DNA of 64,000 nt from Prodigiosinella confusarubida (GTDB taxonomy: Bacteria > Pseudomonadota > Gammaproteobacteria > Enterobacterales > Enterobacteriaceae). The stretch is taken from the NCBI RefSeq assembly GCF_002847015.1, contig NZ_CP025085.1, forward strand, positions 4,836,001-4,900,000, read 5' to 3'. Under the pieces are notes generated by a model. That model was not told where the DNA came from. It searched no databases and saw only the letters and a program-made list of their open reading frames with translations. Below, piece by piece: positions 7,737 to 19,023 of this stretch. Both the position numbers and the translations under genes were made by a program. The first letter of the stretch is position 1; the number at the start of each line of letters is the position of its first letter.

Positions 7737-9674
7737 TTATTTATCGTTTAGCTGTTCTGATACCGTATTACCCTGGTTGGGTGTACTTGGCTCATCGCCG
7801 CCTTGCGTTGGCATATTGGGAGCGCCGCCATTATCAGAATGACTATTCGATGCTGATTCCTCCCAATCCGCTGGAGGACGGACTTCTTTTCGTGCCATCA
7901 GATCGTCAATTTGCGGAGCATCAATGGTTTCATATTTCATCAATGCATCTTTCATTGAATGCAGGATATCCATATTTGCCATCAACAATTCACGGGCACG
8001 CTGATAATTACGCTCGATCAGTACCTTAACTTCCTGATCAATAATTCTGGCAGTTTCATCAGACATATGTTTCGTCTTGGCTACAGAACGACCCAGAAAT
8101 ACTTCTCCATCTTCTTCCGCGTACAACAAAGGACCCAGTTTTTCCGAAAACCCCCACTGAGTCACCATATTGCGGGCAATAGATGTAGCCACTTTAATAT
8201 CGTTTGAAGCCCCTGTAGATACGTGCTCAGAACCGAAAATAATTTCCTCGGCTAAACGACCGCCATAAAGCGTAGAAATCTGGCTCTCCAGTTTTTGGCG
8301 ACTGGCGCTGATAGCATCCCCCTCGGGCAGGAAGAACGTTACCCCTAATGCACGTCCACGCGGAATAATCGTCACTTTATGCACGGGGTCATGTTCTGGA
8401 ACCAGGCGACCAATAATGGCATGGCCCGCTTCATGATACGCAGTGGATTCTTTCTGTGCCTCAGTCATGACCATAGAACGTCGCTCCGCTCCCATCATGA
8501 TCTTATCTTTAGACTTTTCAAACTCAGCCATAGAAACAACACGTTTGTTGCCACGGGCCGCAAATAAGGCAGCCTCGTTAACCAAGTTAGCCAAATCAGC
8601 CCCAGAGAAACCCGGTGTACCACGTGCGATCACTGAAGCATCAACATCCGGAGATAAAGGAACGCGGCGCATATGAACCTTCAAAATCTGCTCACGGCCA
8701 CGTACATCCGGTAATCCCACCACCACCTGTCGGTCGAAACGACCTGGTCGTAACAACGCGGGATCCAGTACATCAGGACGGTTGGTTGCCGCGATAACAA
8801 TGATACCTTCGTTACCTTCAAAACCATCCATTTCGACCAGCATCTGATTCAGTGTTTGTTCACGTTCATCATGCCCGCCGCCCAGACCTGCCCCACGCTG
8901 ACGCCCTACAGCGTCAATTTCATCAATAAAAATGATACAAGGAGCAGCTTTCTTGGCTTGTTCGAACATGTCACGCACACGAGACGCACCGACGCCAACA
9001 AACATCTCTACAAAATCGGACCCGGAAATAGTAAAGAAAGGCACTTTCGCTTCACCGGCAATTGCTTTAGCCAGCAGCGTCTTACCCGTCCCGGGAGGAC
9101 CTACCATCAGAATACCTTTCGGGATTTTACCGCCAAGCTTCTGAAAACGGCTAGGTTCACGCAGGTACTCTACCAGTTCACTGACTTCTTCTTTAGCTTC
9201 ATCGCAACCAGCAACATCAGCAAATGTCGTCTTGATCTGATCTTCAGTCAGCATCCGCGCCTTGCTTTTACCAAAGGACATGGCACCTTTGCCACCCCCT
9301 CCCTGCATTTGACGCATGAAGAAAATCCAAACGCCAATCAGCAACAGCATCGGGAACCAGGAAATGAAGATAGAAGCCAGCAGGCTCGGTTCTTCAGGTG
9401 GCTCACCAACAACTTTCACATTCTTAGTCAGAAGGTTATCCAACAGCTTGGGATCGTTGACAGGGATATAAGTCGTATATTGCGTGCTGTCTTTTTTGAC
9501 GACACTGATCTTACGTCCATTAATGTGTACTTCACGAACCTGATCCTGATTCACTTCAGTTAAAAAGGTTGAATAATCCACCCTACGGCCATTCGACTCG
9601 CTGGGCCCAAAGCTCTGGAATACCGACATCAGCACAACCGCGATGACTAACCAGAGGATCAGGTTTTTCGCCAT
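7737..9674 (-). CDS. ftsH: ATP-dependent zinc metalloprotease FtsH
   Basis: A membrane-anchored AAA+ protease that degrades sigma-32, LpxC and unassembled membrane proteins. The N-terminus holds two transmembrane segments (about 5-24 and 97-117) around a periplasmic domain. The AAA module has Walker A GPPGTGKT, Walker B IIFIDEID and the second-region-of-homology arginines. The protease domain has zinc motif HEAGH (about 414-418). The product is 645 residues from ATG 9674 (MAKNLILW); the longer frame would need TTG at 9683. The tail is polar and asparagine/glutamine rich. It is cotranscribed with rlmE, as in E. coli. Confidence 0.98.
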   Translation of the reverse strand: MAKNLILWLVIAVVLMSVFQSFGPSESNGRRVDYSTFLTEVNQDQVREVHINGRKISVVKKDSTQYTTYIPVNDPKLLDNLLTKNVKVVGEPPEEPSLLASIFISWFPMLLLIGVWIFFMRQMQGGGGKGAMSFGKSKARMLTEDQIKTTFADVAGCDEAKEEVSELVEYLREPSRFQKLGGKIPKGILMVGPPGTGKTLLAKAIAGEAKVPFFTISGSDFVEMFVGVGASRVRDMFEQAKKAAPCIIFIDEIDAVGRQRGAGLGGGHDEREQTLNQMLVEMDGFEGNEGIIVIAATNRPDVLDPALLRPGRFDRQVVVGLPDVRGREQILKVHMRRVPLSPDVDASVIARGTPGFSGADLANLVNEAALFAARGNKRVVSMAEFEKSKDKIMMGAERRSMVMTEAQKESTAYHEAGHAIIGRLVPEHDPVHKVTIIPRGRALGVTFFLPEGDAISASRQKLESQISTLYGGRLAEEIIFGSEHVSTGASNDIKVATSIARNMVTQWGFSEKLGPLLYAEEDGEVFLGRSVAKTKHMSDETARIIDQEVKVLIERNYQRARELLMANMDILHSMKDALMKYETIDAPQIDDLMARKEVRPPADWEESASNSHSDNGGAPNMPTQGGDEPSTPNQGNTVSEQLNDK

Positions 9675-9730
9675 GTCACTCAAGGGATTAACCTCATATT
9701 ACAACTGTGTTAAAAAATAACGTTAGGGTA

Positions 9731-10360
9731 CTACACTTTGCGCCCTGTCGCTACGATGTACACCTCACGGGACCGGGCACGCGAGGCATCTGGCTTACGA
9801 ATCTTTACCGTTGTAAACAGGGAGCGAATTTCTCGCAGATATTCATCAAACCCTTCTCCCTGAAATACTTTCACCAGGAAACTTCCGCCTGGCGCTAATA
9901 TATCCCGGCACATATCCAATGCTAATTCCACAAGATACATCGCTTTGGGTATATCCACTGCCGGTGTACCACTCATGTTCGGGGCCATGTCAGACATCAC
10001 CACCTGAACCTTATCACTGCCGACTCTTTCCAAAAGAGCCTTCAGAACTAATTCATCACAAAAATCCCCTTGAAGAAAATCGACTCCGACAATAGGATCC
10101 ATAGACAGAATATCACAAGCGATAATACGCCCTTTTTCGCCGATTTGGCTGACAACATACTGTGACCATCCACCAGGCGCTGCCCCTAAATCCACAACAG
10201 TCATTCCCTGTCTGAATAGCTTATCGGTATGCTGTATTTCATCAAGTTTAAACCAAGCGCGCGAGCGGAGCCCTTTTTTCTGCGCCTGCAGCACATATTT
10301 ATCGCTAAAGTGTTCCTGCAACCAGCGGCTGGAACTTGCAGAACGCTTTTTGTTAGCCAT
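9731..10360 (-). CDS. rlmE: 23S rRNA 2'-O-ribose U2552 methyltransferase RlmE (FtsJ/RrmJ)
   Basis: A heat-shock methyltransferase that modifies U2552 in the ribosomal A-loop late in 50S assembly. The 209-residue product has the SAM motif [14 protein letters not shown], the catalytic K-D-K-E set (Lys in the [10 protein letters not shown] region, Asp in [10 protein letters not shown], Lys in [10 protein letters not shown], Glu in SREVYIV). ATG 10360 is used; the codon before it is TTG. It lies 56 bp ahead of ftsH and opposite yhbY. Confidence 0.97.
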   Translation of the reverse strand: MANKKRSASSSRWLQEHFSDKYVLQAQKKGLRSRAWFKLDEIQHTDKLFRQGMTVVDLGAAPGGWSQYVVSQIGEKGRIIACDILSMDPIVGVDFLQGDFCDELVLKALLERVGSDKVQVVMSDMAPNMSGTPAVDIPKAMYLVELALDMCRDILAPGGSFLVKVFQGEGFDEYLREIRSLFTTVKIRKPDASRARSREVYIVATGRKV

Positions 10361-10503
10361 CAATTTTCCAACTATTATTAAAAAAGCGCGTTCGGTGAAT
10401 AAAACGTCTCAATGACAACCAAATGACACAGTCCAATTGGTGATAATCATCAGATGGCGGTAGAATGGCCCGTTTTCAATCCCAACCTAAGTAAAAAAAG
10501 ACA

Positions 10504-10797
10504 ATGAATCTAAGTAATAAACAAAAACAGCACCTAAAAGGTCTGGCACATCCGTTAAAGCCAGTCGTAATGTTAGGCAATAATGGCCTTACTGAAGGTG
10601 TCCTGGCTGAGATCGAACAAGCTTTAGAACACCACGAACTGATCAAAGTAAAAATTGCTACGGAGGATCGTGAAACCAAAGGTTTGATCGTCGATGCCAT
10701 CCTGAGAGAAACCCGCGCCAGTAATGTACAGGTTATTGGTCACACTTTAGTACTCTATCGTGCTGCAAAAGAACGCAGAATAGTGTTGCCACGATAA
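10504..10797 (+). CDS. yhbY: CRM-domain RNA-binding protein YhbY
   Basis: A 97-residue protein that is one CRM domain and associates with pre-50S ribosomes. The conserved loop is GNNGLTEGVLAEIE (usual GxxG type), with the typical opening LSNKQKQHLKGLAHPLKPVV. It is divergent from rlmE, with 143 bp between the two starts for both promoters. Confidence 0.95.
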   Translation: MNLSNKQKQHLKGLAHPLKPVVMLGNNGLTEGVLAEIEQALEHHELIKVKIATEDRETKGLIVDAILRETRASNVQVIGHTLVLYRAAKERRIVLPR

Positions 10798-10856
10798 CAC
10801 TTTTAGGTTCAGGTCACCTTGTTTTCACAGCAAAGTGCCATGACCGTGGGTGCGAG

Positions 10857-10882
10857 AAAAGGCCGTAAACGGCCTTTTTCTT
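10857..10882. terminator. Bidirectional terminator between yhbY and greA
   Basis: aaaaggccg/cggcctttt with loop taaa, with A and T runs on the two sides, between convergent genes. Confidence 0.9.
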
Positions 10883-10925
10883 TTCTTTACAAACTTTGTC
10901 GATTTAACCATCAGATCTACAAGAA

Positions 10926-11405
10926 TTAAATATATTTAACATTCAGAATTTCAAATTCCACATCCCCACCCGGGGTACGGATTGTGACAATATCGTCCTT
11001 TTCCTTACCAATGAGGCCTCGAGCAATAGGAGAATTCACAGAAATGAGGTTTTGTCTAAAATCGGCCTCATCATCACCCACAATGCGATAGGTCTGTTCC
11101 TCCTCACTGTCCAGGTTCATTACGCTCACTGTTGCACCAAAAATCACACGGCCATTATTGGCAGCCATTTTAGTGATATCAATCACCTGTGCGTTGGAAA
11201 GCTTGGCTTCAATTTCCTGAATACGACCTTCACAGAAACCTTGCTGTTCACGTGCCGCATGATATTCAGCGTTTTCCTTCAAATCACCGTGTGCACGAGC
11301 TTCCGCAATCGCTGAAATAATTTCAGGACGACGAACACTTTTCAAATATTCCAGTTCTTCGCGTAATTTTTCGGCACCACGCAACGTCATCGGAAATTGT
11401 TTCAT
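10926..11405 (-). CDS. greA: Transcription elongation factor GreA
   Basis: GreA reactivates backtracked RNA polymerase by stimulating transcript cleavage. The N-terminal coiled coil carries the acidic tip in [17 protein letters not shown]; the C-terminal FKBP-like domain includes GDDEADF and [11 protein letters not shown] use ATG 11405 ([10 protein letters not shown]), giving 159 residues against 158 in E. coli; the longer frame from 11435 has no homologous extension. Confidence 0.97.
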   Translation of the reverse strand: MKQFPMTLRGAEKLREELEYLKSVRRPEIISAIAEARAHGDLKENAEYHAAREQQGFCEGRIQEIEAKLSNAQVIDITKMAANNGRVIFGATVSVMNLDSEEEQTYRIVGDDEADFRQNLISVNSPIARGLIGKEKDDIVTIRTPGGDVEFEILNVKYI

Positions 11406-11672
11406 ATTGTCAATACCTCTAAAAAATCCGTACAAATCAAATAGCCATCATCCTGGCGCTATACAATCAACTGCGACGGAGTGTCTGTAGCCAGTGTTCC
11501 CTGACAATTAAGGCAAGCAAAAGCGCCCTAGCCCAGAACAAAACTTCCAGGTTAGACACCATGTTGCATTTTGATACGTATTTTACCCTAGAGTTCCACA
11601 AGGGTCATCGTTTACTTTAACCCTTATTGCGCCGTAGTATGACCACACGTTACCCTGTTCTTAGCTGAGATT

Positions 11673-13106
11673 ATGCGTTTTTCATCGATTGTTGCTGGAC
11701 TTACCTGTGCTTTTATTCTGCATGCCAACGCTGCTCCCATAGAGAATCATATACAATATTTGCCTAGTGGCGCCAATCTGGCGCTGATTGTGCAAAAAAT
11801 CGGGGCATCGACACCAGTGATTAACTACCACAGTCAGCAGATGTCATTACCGGCCAGTACACAAAAAATCATTACCGCACTGGCGGCATTGCTTCAGTTA
11901 GGTCCCGATTATCGGTTTATTACCACGATGGAAAGTCACGGCGCAGTAACCAACGGTGTTCTAAGGGGTAATCTGATTATCCGTTTCAGTGGAGATCCTA
12001 CGTTAACTCGCCAGGAAATACGCGATATGGTGCAAAATCTGAAAAAACGTGGAATCCACGAAATTTCTGGTGATGTGCTGATTGATACTTCCATTTTTGC
12101 CAGTCATGACAAAGCACCAGGTTGGCCCTGGAATGATATGACGCAATGCTTCAGTGCACCGCCTGGCGCTGCCATTGTTGATCGTAACTGTTTTTCTGTT
12201 TCGCTTTACAGTGCCCCCCGACCAGGTGACAACGCTTTTATTCGCGTAGCCTCATATTATCCGGTACACATGTTCAGTGAAGTCAGAACGCTGGCTAAAG
12301 GCTCTCCTGATGCGAAATATTGCGAACTGGATGTCGTGCCCGGTGAATTAAATCGTTTTACGCTGACCGGATGTCTGACACAGCGAGCGGAACCGCTGCC
12401 GCTGGCGTTTGCCATTCAGGATGGCGCAAGCTATGCAGGGGCCATTGTGAAAGATGAGTTGCTGCAGGCCGGCATTCGCATTAACGGTAACCTACGTCGC
12501 CAAACTCAGCCGAACCCCGCGGGAACCATTCTGGCCCAAACACAATCAGAGCCCCTACATGAATTACTGACAACTATGCTCAAGAAGTCAGACAATATGA
12601 TCGCGGATACTGTCTTTCGGACTATTGGTCATGAGCGTTTTAAAGTACCGGGCACTTGGCGAGCAGGGGCTGACGCAGTACGTCAAGTCCTGCTGCAAAA
12701 AGCCGGAATCGATTTAAATAACAGTATTATTGTGGATGGTTCCGGATTATCACGACATGACCTAATAGCACCGGTCACGATGATGCAGGTACTGCAATAT
12801 ATCGCTCAGCATGATAGCGAACTGAATTATATCAAGATGCTGCCACTGGCGGGATACGATGGCACATTACGCTATCGCGCCGGTTTACATGAGGCTGGAG
12901 TTGACGGAAAAGTTTCCGCGAAAACCGGGTCATTACAAGGCGTCTATAATCTGGCTGGGTTTATTACTACCGCCAGCGGACAACACATGGCTTTTGTGCA
13001 ATACATTTCCGGTTATGCAGTTCCGCCGAAAGATCAGAAATCCCGACGCATTCCTCTCGTTCGTTTTGAAAGCCATCTGTATAAAGATATCTATCAAAAC
13101 AACTAA
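11673..13106 (+). CDS. dacB: D-alanyl-D-alanine carboxypeptidase/endopeptidase (PBP4)
   Basis: A periplasmic class C penicillin-binding protein that trims and cleaves peptidoglycan cross-links. It has a signal peptide (residues 1-20, cleavage near ANA-AP), the active-site SxxK in PASTQKII (about 62), the SDN motif (MLKKSDNMIADT) and KTG in VSAKTGSLQG. The 477-residue length matches E. coli PBP4, including the large insert between the first two motifs. It is divergent from greA and convergent with obgE. Confidence 0.97.
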   Translation: MRFSSIVAGLTCAFILHANAAPIENHIQYLPSGANLALIVQKIGASTPVINYHSQQMSLPASTQKIITALAALLQLGPDYRFITTMESHGAVTNGVLRGNLIIRFSGDPTLTRQEIRDMVQNLKKRGIHEISGDVLIDTSIFASHDKAPGWPWNDMTQCFSAPPGAAIVDRNCFSVSLYSAPRPGDNAFIRVASYYPVHMFSEVRTLAKGSPDAKYCELDVVPGELNRFTLTGCLTQRAEPLPLAFAIQDGASYAGAIVKDELLQAGIRINGNLRRQTQPNPAGTILAQTQSEPLHELLTTMLKKSDNMIADTVFRTIGHERFKVPGTWRAGADAVRQVLLQKAGIDLNNSIIVDGSGLSRHDLIAPVTMMQVLQYIAQHDSELNYIKMLPLAGYDGTLRYRAGLHEAGVDGKVSAKTGSLQGVYNLAGFITTASGQHMAFVQYISGYAVPPKDQKSRRIPLVRFESHLYKDIYQNN

Positions 13107-13127
13107 CCATTTATCTTACTTAAAAAA

Positions 13128-13160
13128 TTCCCTTATCTACCTGCGCAGATAAGGGAAAAA
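13128..13160. terminator. Terminator between dacB and obgE
   Basis: Perfect 11-bp stem ttcccttatct/agataagggaa; the T run follows on the minus strand, so it serves obgE best and possibly dacB. Confidence 0.8.
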
Positions 13161-13205
13161 TCAACAAATCACAAGCAAATTCATTAACGAGAATTTCATC
13201 GGTAA

Positions 13206-14381
<1,176 letters not shown>

Positions 14382-14628
14382 TTACTGTCTCCGCAAAAAC
14401 CAATAGAAAAACACTCTATCTGCTTCAGCAATTATTGGTTCTATTTGGCGTAACCATCTTATTTATATATGTAAAACATACATCATTAAAAACCGACGCG
14501 TTAGAACCATTTCGGTAAAGGGTGCTGATTGTACCCGCTTACTTCAAGGATTTCATCTGTATTAAAAATAAACAGCAAGGATTCAATGTCAATAATAAAT
14601 ACCGACAGCGTCTTCAGCTCAGTTGCTT

Positions 14629-15573
14629 TTACACTACCGGGCCTGATGGTTTCCTTGATGAGATCATACGATGTCCAATGGCTGAGAACATGGCACCAGA
14701 TACAACCACAAAAGCACCGATATAACCCAACAAATTAAGCACCGGCACATCAAATGTTGTCGGCCAGACCGATGACAATAGTTCAGAAAATAATAAGGTA
14801 AACAAAGGGGTTAATGTAATGATGGCACTCACCCGAGCAGCTTGCCAGCGTGCCATGGCCTCAGCCAACGCACCGTAACCAATCAACGTATTTGCACCAC
14901 AGAACAACAGACAAATAAGCTGCCATCTACTCAATTGGAAAATCACCTCAGGCTTCGCCAACGGTGTAATAAATAAGACACAAAGCGCATAAAGCAAAAG
15001 CAGAATTTGCGGTGATGTCAGACGCTGTAGCAGGACCTTTTGCGCTACACCATAAGAAACCCATGCAGCAGCAGCGCCAACGCCAAGCAAGACACCTAAG
15101 GTATAATCAGTCAGGCGGGTAAAAATCTCAGTCAGACTGGTATTAAAAAACATCACCAACCCACAAAGTAAAATCGCTGCCCCAATTGTCTGCGTAAATC
15201 TCATTTTTTCTTTTAATATAAGTACACTGGCAAACATCATACCTACAGGAGAAAGCTGCCCTATCACCTGAGATGCCGTTGGACTTAAATACTGCAATGA
15301 CGAACTAAACAAGACAAAATTACCCAGTAATCCACAACTGGCAATAAGCAACAAAATCCACCAACGCCGGTGGCGGAAAACTCGTCTCCTGGGTAGCATG
15401 CCCTTGGAGTAAAGCACAATCCCCAACCCCACCAAGGCAATAACAAACCGGTACCATACAATGGTGTAGGGTTCCATGACCGCCAGAACCTGTTTCATCG
15501 CAATTGGTAAGGCTCCCCAACATATCGCGGTGGTTAACGCCAAACAAAATCCGATGCCAGCATTCTGTTTCAT
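14629..15573 (-). CDS. yhbE: EamA/DMT-family inner-membrane transporter YhbE
   Basis: A 314-residue protein with ten hydrophobic segments in two EamA repeats, typical of drug/metabolite transporters; the substrate is unknown. It lies after rpmA behind a terminator and before obgE, the E. coli order. Confidence 0.9.
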   Translation of the reverse strand: MKQNAGIGFCLALTTAICWGALPIAMKQVLAVMEPYTIVWYRFVIALVGLGIVLYSKGMLPRRRVFRHRRWWILLLIASCGLLGNFVLFSSSLQYLSPTASQVIGQLSPVGMMFASVLILKEKMRFTQTIGAAILLCGLVMFFNTSLTEIFTRLTDYTLGVLLGVGAAAAWVSYGVAQKVLLQRLTSPQILLLLYALCVLFITPLAKPEVIFQLSRWQLICLLFCGANTLIGYGALAEAMARWQAARVSAIITLTPLFTLLFSELLSSVWPTTFDVPVLNLLGYIGAFVVVSGAMFSAIGHRMISSRKPSGPVV

Positions 15574-15611
15574 AATTCAACCCATGCAGTGATACTGCTC
15601 TATCAGAATGT

Positions 15612-15640
15612 AAAAAGCCCTGCAACGAATTGCAGGGCTT
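15612..15640 (-). terminator. Terminator after rpmA
   Basis: Perfect 11-bp stem aagccctgcaa/ttgcagggctt with loop cgaa, followed by T5 on the minus strand. It separates the ribosomal protein operon from yhbE. Confidence 0.88.
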
Positions 15641-15665
15641 AAGTCAATGGACCTGAACTGTATAA

Positions 15666-15935
<270 letters not shown>

Positions 15936-15942
15936 CTAAAAC

Positions 15943-16278
<336 letters not shown>

Positions 16279-16510
16279 CTATATTGATTTATTCAGAGCG
16301 CACTATAAATATTCATAATAGGGCGCGAATTCTACGCAAAAAACCCCCTCATGACAAGAGCAGAATCAACCAATATGAAGAAAAAGGATACAACCCACTA
16401 ACTGCCATTTATCTACGTCATTTTTCAAGTACAATCATTTACACAGTCCCATTTAAATGCCGATAAACAGCAATCTTACGGCGATGTTGAAGAAACCAGC
16501 TGGCAGACTA

Positions 16511-17482
16511 ATGAATCTAGAACAAATCACAGCATTAACCGCTCAGGATATGGCCGCCGTCAATAAGACCATACTTGAACAATTGAACTCGGATGTAATC
16601 CTTATCAACCAACTGGGTCACTACATTATTAGTGGTGGTGGTAAACGAATCCGGCCAATGATCGCTGTATTGGCTGCCAGAGCACTAAATTATCAAGGTG
16701 ACAAACATACGACTGTGGCTGCCTTGATTGAGTTCATCCATACCGCGACTTTATTACATGATGATGTCGTCGATGAATCGGACATGCGCCGAGGAAAAGC
16801 TACCGCCAATGCTACATTTGGTAACGCCGCCAGCGTGCTGGTTGGTGACTTCATTTATACTCGCGCTTTCCAGATGATGACAAGCATCAACTCCTGGCGT
16901 GTTCTGGGCCTGATGTCAGATGCGGTTAATGTGATTGCTGAAGGTGAAGTCCTGCAACTGATGAACTGTAATGATCCAGATATCACCGAAGAGAGCTATA
17001 TGCATGTGATTTACAGCAAAACGGCTCGCCTTTTTGAAGCCGCATCTCAATCGGCTGCCATTCTTGCTGACGCTACGGCCGAGCAGGAAAATGCATTACA
17101 GGATTATGGTCGCTATCTTGGAACAGCTTTCCAACTGATTGACGATCTACTGGATTACAGCGCCGACGGAAAAACCCTGGGAAAAAATACCGGTGACGAC
17201 TTGAACGAAGGGAAACCCACTCTGCCTTTATTGCATGCCATGTATCATGGTAACCCAGAGCAGAGCGCCATGATTAGACTGGCAATCGAGCAAGGCAATG
17301 GACGTCATCTACTGGAAACAGTTCTTGCAACCATGCAACAGCATGGTTCTCTCATTTATACACGGCATCGAGCAGAAGAAGAAGCGGACAAGGCCATCAG
17401 TGCACTACAATGTCTGCCTGACACACCTTTTCGCTCTGCACTTGAAGGGTTGGCTCATATTGCCGTTCAACGGGAGTTTTAG
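16511..17482 (+). CDS. ispB: Octaprenyl diphosphate synthase
   Basis: IspB elongates farnesyl diphosphate to the C40 side chain of ubiquinone and menaquinone. Both aspartate-rich motifs are present: DDVVDESDMRRG (first) and DDLLD (second), along with GGGKRIRP near the start. The 323-residue frame begins at ATG 16511 (MNLEQI), equal to E. coli IspB; the frame is open upstream to 16457. It is divergent from rplU. Confidence 0.97.
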   Translation: MNLEQITALTAQDMAAVNKTILEQLNSDVILINQLGHYIISGGGKRIRPMIAVLAARALNYQGDKHTTVAALIEFIHTATLLHDDVVDESDMRRGKATANATFGNAASVLVGDFIYTRAFQMMTSINSWRVLGLMSDAVNVIAEGEVLQLMNCNDPDITEESYMHVIYSKTARLFEAASQSAAILADATAEQENALQDYGRYLGTAFQLIDDLLDYSADGKTLGKNTGDDLNEGKPTLPLLHAMYHGNPEQSAMIRLAIEQGNGRHLLETVLATMQQHGSLIYTRHRAEEEADKAISALQCLPDTPFRSALEGLAHIAVQREF

Positions 17483-17505
17483 TTTTCACAATCCCGGATT
17501 CTTAG

Positions 17506-17895
17506 CTATGTTGACTCATTCTTCGTTTTACCCTCAAGTTGGGACAGCATAGTTAACACCCCTTCACGCAAGATATAATTTATCAAATGCGAACGCTCTG
17601 TCTCTGAAAGTTGATGAAAAATTTGCACCCATGCAGCCCATAGTGTTGGTTGTTGTGGTGTCATATAGTCAGGCGGTGTTTCTTGAATCAAGGTCTTTTT
17701 TACGTCTTCTGGCAGACTCCAGATCGCATACTCGACCCCTTTTCCCTGAATGCCTATTCGCCGACGTCTCTCCCAACCGTTATCCCTCGCCTTTTTATTA
17801 AGCCCTTGACGAGATTTGGGTAATCCTGCGATCCCCAAAAGTTCATTAGTCGAAAACCACTCTTTATCCATCTCCATATTTTTGCCCTGTTCCAT
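17506..17895 (-). CDS. Mu-type HTH DNA-binding protein (paralogue A)
   Basis: This 129-residue protein starts with the Mu repressor/transposase-type DNA-binding domain: KEWFSTNELLGIAGLPKSRQ followed by GLNKKARDNGWERRRR and VEYAIWSLP. The C-terminal half is helical (WAAWVQIFHQLSETERSHLI). It is about 60 percent like the next gene but one (18116-18508) by eye. From family knowledge such proteins are phage Mu repressor-like regulators; here no transposase or phage gene is nearby, so it looks like a domesticated regulator. ATG 17895 follows a good ribosome site (gagga). Two gtttcca motifs lie just upstream. Confidence 0.8.
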   Translation of the reverse strand: MEQGKNMEMDKEWFSTNELLGIAGLPKSRQGLNKKARDNGWERRRRIGIQGKGVEYAIWSLPEDVKKTLIQETPPDYMTPQQPTLWAAWVQIFHQLSETERSHLINYILREGVLTMLSQLEGKTKNEST

Positions 17896-17928
17896 TAGTT
17901 ATTTCCTCACACTCCTTGATGATGATCA

Positions 17929-17948
17929 GTTTCCATATTAAGTTTCCA
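17929..17948. promoter_or_regulatory. Pair of TGGAAAC motifs upstream of paralogue A
   Basis: gtttcca occurs at 17929-17935 and 17942-17948, 13 bp apart, just upstream of the paralogue A start. The same TGGAAA core recurs in front of paralogue B, so it may be the operator of these regulators. This is inference. Confidence 0.4.
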
Positions 17949-18115
17949 CATAATAGAATAATTTTACCAAAACATCTAACAGTATGGCGTTACAGAAATG
18001 GTTGAAATATTCGTAATGCAGGAAAAGGTATCGAACTTATTTTTCGATTAGACGGAGAAAATAGATTTGTCATTGATGGATGCCATTCCTTTGGTATAAG
18101 GAATGGCGAAAAACA

Positions 18116-18508
18116 TTACTCGGAAAAATCTTTTGCTGATATTGATGACTCAGCATCCAACGTATGCAGGCCAAGATGCCTAAGCGTTGCCGAGACACCT
18201 TCACGCATAATATAACCAATCAGCTTTTCCCGCTCTGATGCTGAAAGCTGCTGGTATATCTGTATCCAAACAGCCAGCATGTCGGGCTGCTTCACCACGT
18301 ACTCTCCTGATGACTCCTGTATTAATAATGAATGCTGCACAGGTTGCGGCAGGCTATGAATGAAATATTCCACTCCTCTTCCTTGAACACCTTTGCGGCG
18401 ACGCTTTTCCCAACCATCTTCTCGGGCTCGTTTATTCAATCCTTGCCGTGATTTAGGGAGTCCGCCAATACCAACCAACTCGCTGGTCGCAAACCACTCT
18501 TTTTTCAT
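18116..18508 (-). CDS. Mu-type HTH DNA-binding protein (paralogue B)
   Basis: A 130-residue paralogue of the 17506-17895 product: KKEWFATSELVGIGGLPKSRQ, GLNKRAREDGWEKRRRKGVQ and VEYFIHSLPQ align throughout the Mu-type winged-helix domain. The C-terminal part (WIQIYQQLSASEREKLIGYI) also matches, so duplication was of the whole gene. The gene is divergent from sfsB, and the gap between them holds an array of TGGAAATAAA repeats. Function is probably autoregulation or control of sfsB; not proven. Confidence 0.8.
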   Translation of the reverse strand: MKKEWFATSELVGIGGLPKSRQGLNKRAREDGWEKRRRKGVQGRGVEYFIHSLPQPVQHSLLIQESSGEYVVKQPDMLAVWIQIYQQLSASEREKLIGYIMREGVSATLRHLGLHTLDAESSISAKDFSE

Positions 18509-18553
18509 GTCCTTTCATCCCGATAGTGCTATTCGTTACAAAAGCAGGTTCAT

Positions 18554-18605
18554 TTGGAAATAAATTGGAAATAAATTGGAAATTGATGATATATTATTTC
18601 CAAAT
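18554..18605. promoter_or_regulatory. Operator-like array: TTGGAAATAAA repeats
   Basis: ttggaaataaa at 18554-18564 is repeated at 18565-18575, partly at 18576-18584, and occurs inverted (ttatttccaaat) at 18594-18605. The 11-bp period puts the copies on one DNA face. It lies between the divergent paralogue B and sfsB. Confidence 0.6.
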
Positions 18606-18693
18606 AATGACTTCTTATTAATGAAGTCATTCACCACGAACTGTTATTTATACCACTAATATGCTGTCGTCTTATAGCGATAAGGGAAGGATT

Positions 18694-18957
18694 ATGAATT
18701 CAAGGAAACATGACTGGCATCCGGCTGATATCATAGCGGCGTTGAGAAAGAAGGGGACCACGCTCGCTGCGGTCTCCCGTGCAGCCGGATTAAGTTCATC
18801 GACACTCGCCAATGCCTTATCCCGTCCCTGGCCCAAGGGGGAATGGCTGATTGCTGATAAATTGGGTGTTCACCCCGCCGAAATTTGGCCGAGTCGCTAT
18901 TATGATCCTAATACCAATGAATTGATCGACCGAAAGAAACTTATTCGCCCTCGATGA
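18694..18957 (+). CDS. sfsB: SfsB/Nlp-family DNA-binding transcriptional regulator
   Basis: An 87-residue protein of the Ner/Nlp family, related to phage Mu Ner. The helix-turn-helix is in TLAAVSRAAGLSSSTLANAL; the ending HPAEIWPSRYYD is family typical. In E. coli SfsB affects sugar fermentation genes. ATG 18694 follows gggaagg; the frame is open back to 18661. It follows ispB as in E. coli, but mdh rather than murA comes next, so a rearrangement joint lies at about 18960-19020. Confidence 0.9.
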   Translation: MNSRKHDWHPADIIAALRKKGTTLAAVSRAAGLSSSTLANALSRPWPKGEWLIADKLGVHPAEIWPSRYYDPNTNELIDRKKLIRPR

Positions 18958-18968
18958 TTAGCGAAACA

Positions 18969-18996
18969 AAAGCCGGAGATAACAACCTCCGGCTTT
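18969..18996. terminator. Bidirectional terminator between sfsB and mdh
   Basis: Perfect stem aaagccggag/ctccggcttt between convergent genes. Confidence 0.85.
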
Positions 18997-19023
18997 ATTC
19001 ACATAAATCATTTCAAGAATGAA

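Noticed and set aside
8856-9563. 235-codon plus-strand frame opposite ftsH
   Set aside because: It is antisense to the conserved AAA protease and reads as low-plausibility protein.
14522-14738. Small plus-strand frames overlapping the end of yhbE
   Set aside because: No ribosome site or family likeness; they run into the antisense of a clear gene.
18080-18108. Inverted repeat gccattcctt/aaggaatggc after paralogue B as a terminator
   Set aside because: The stem is good but no T run follows on the minus strand, so I did not list it as a terminator.
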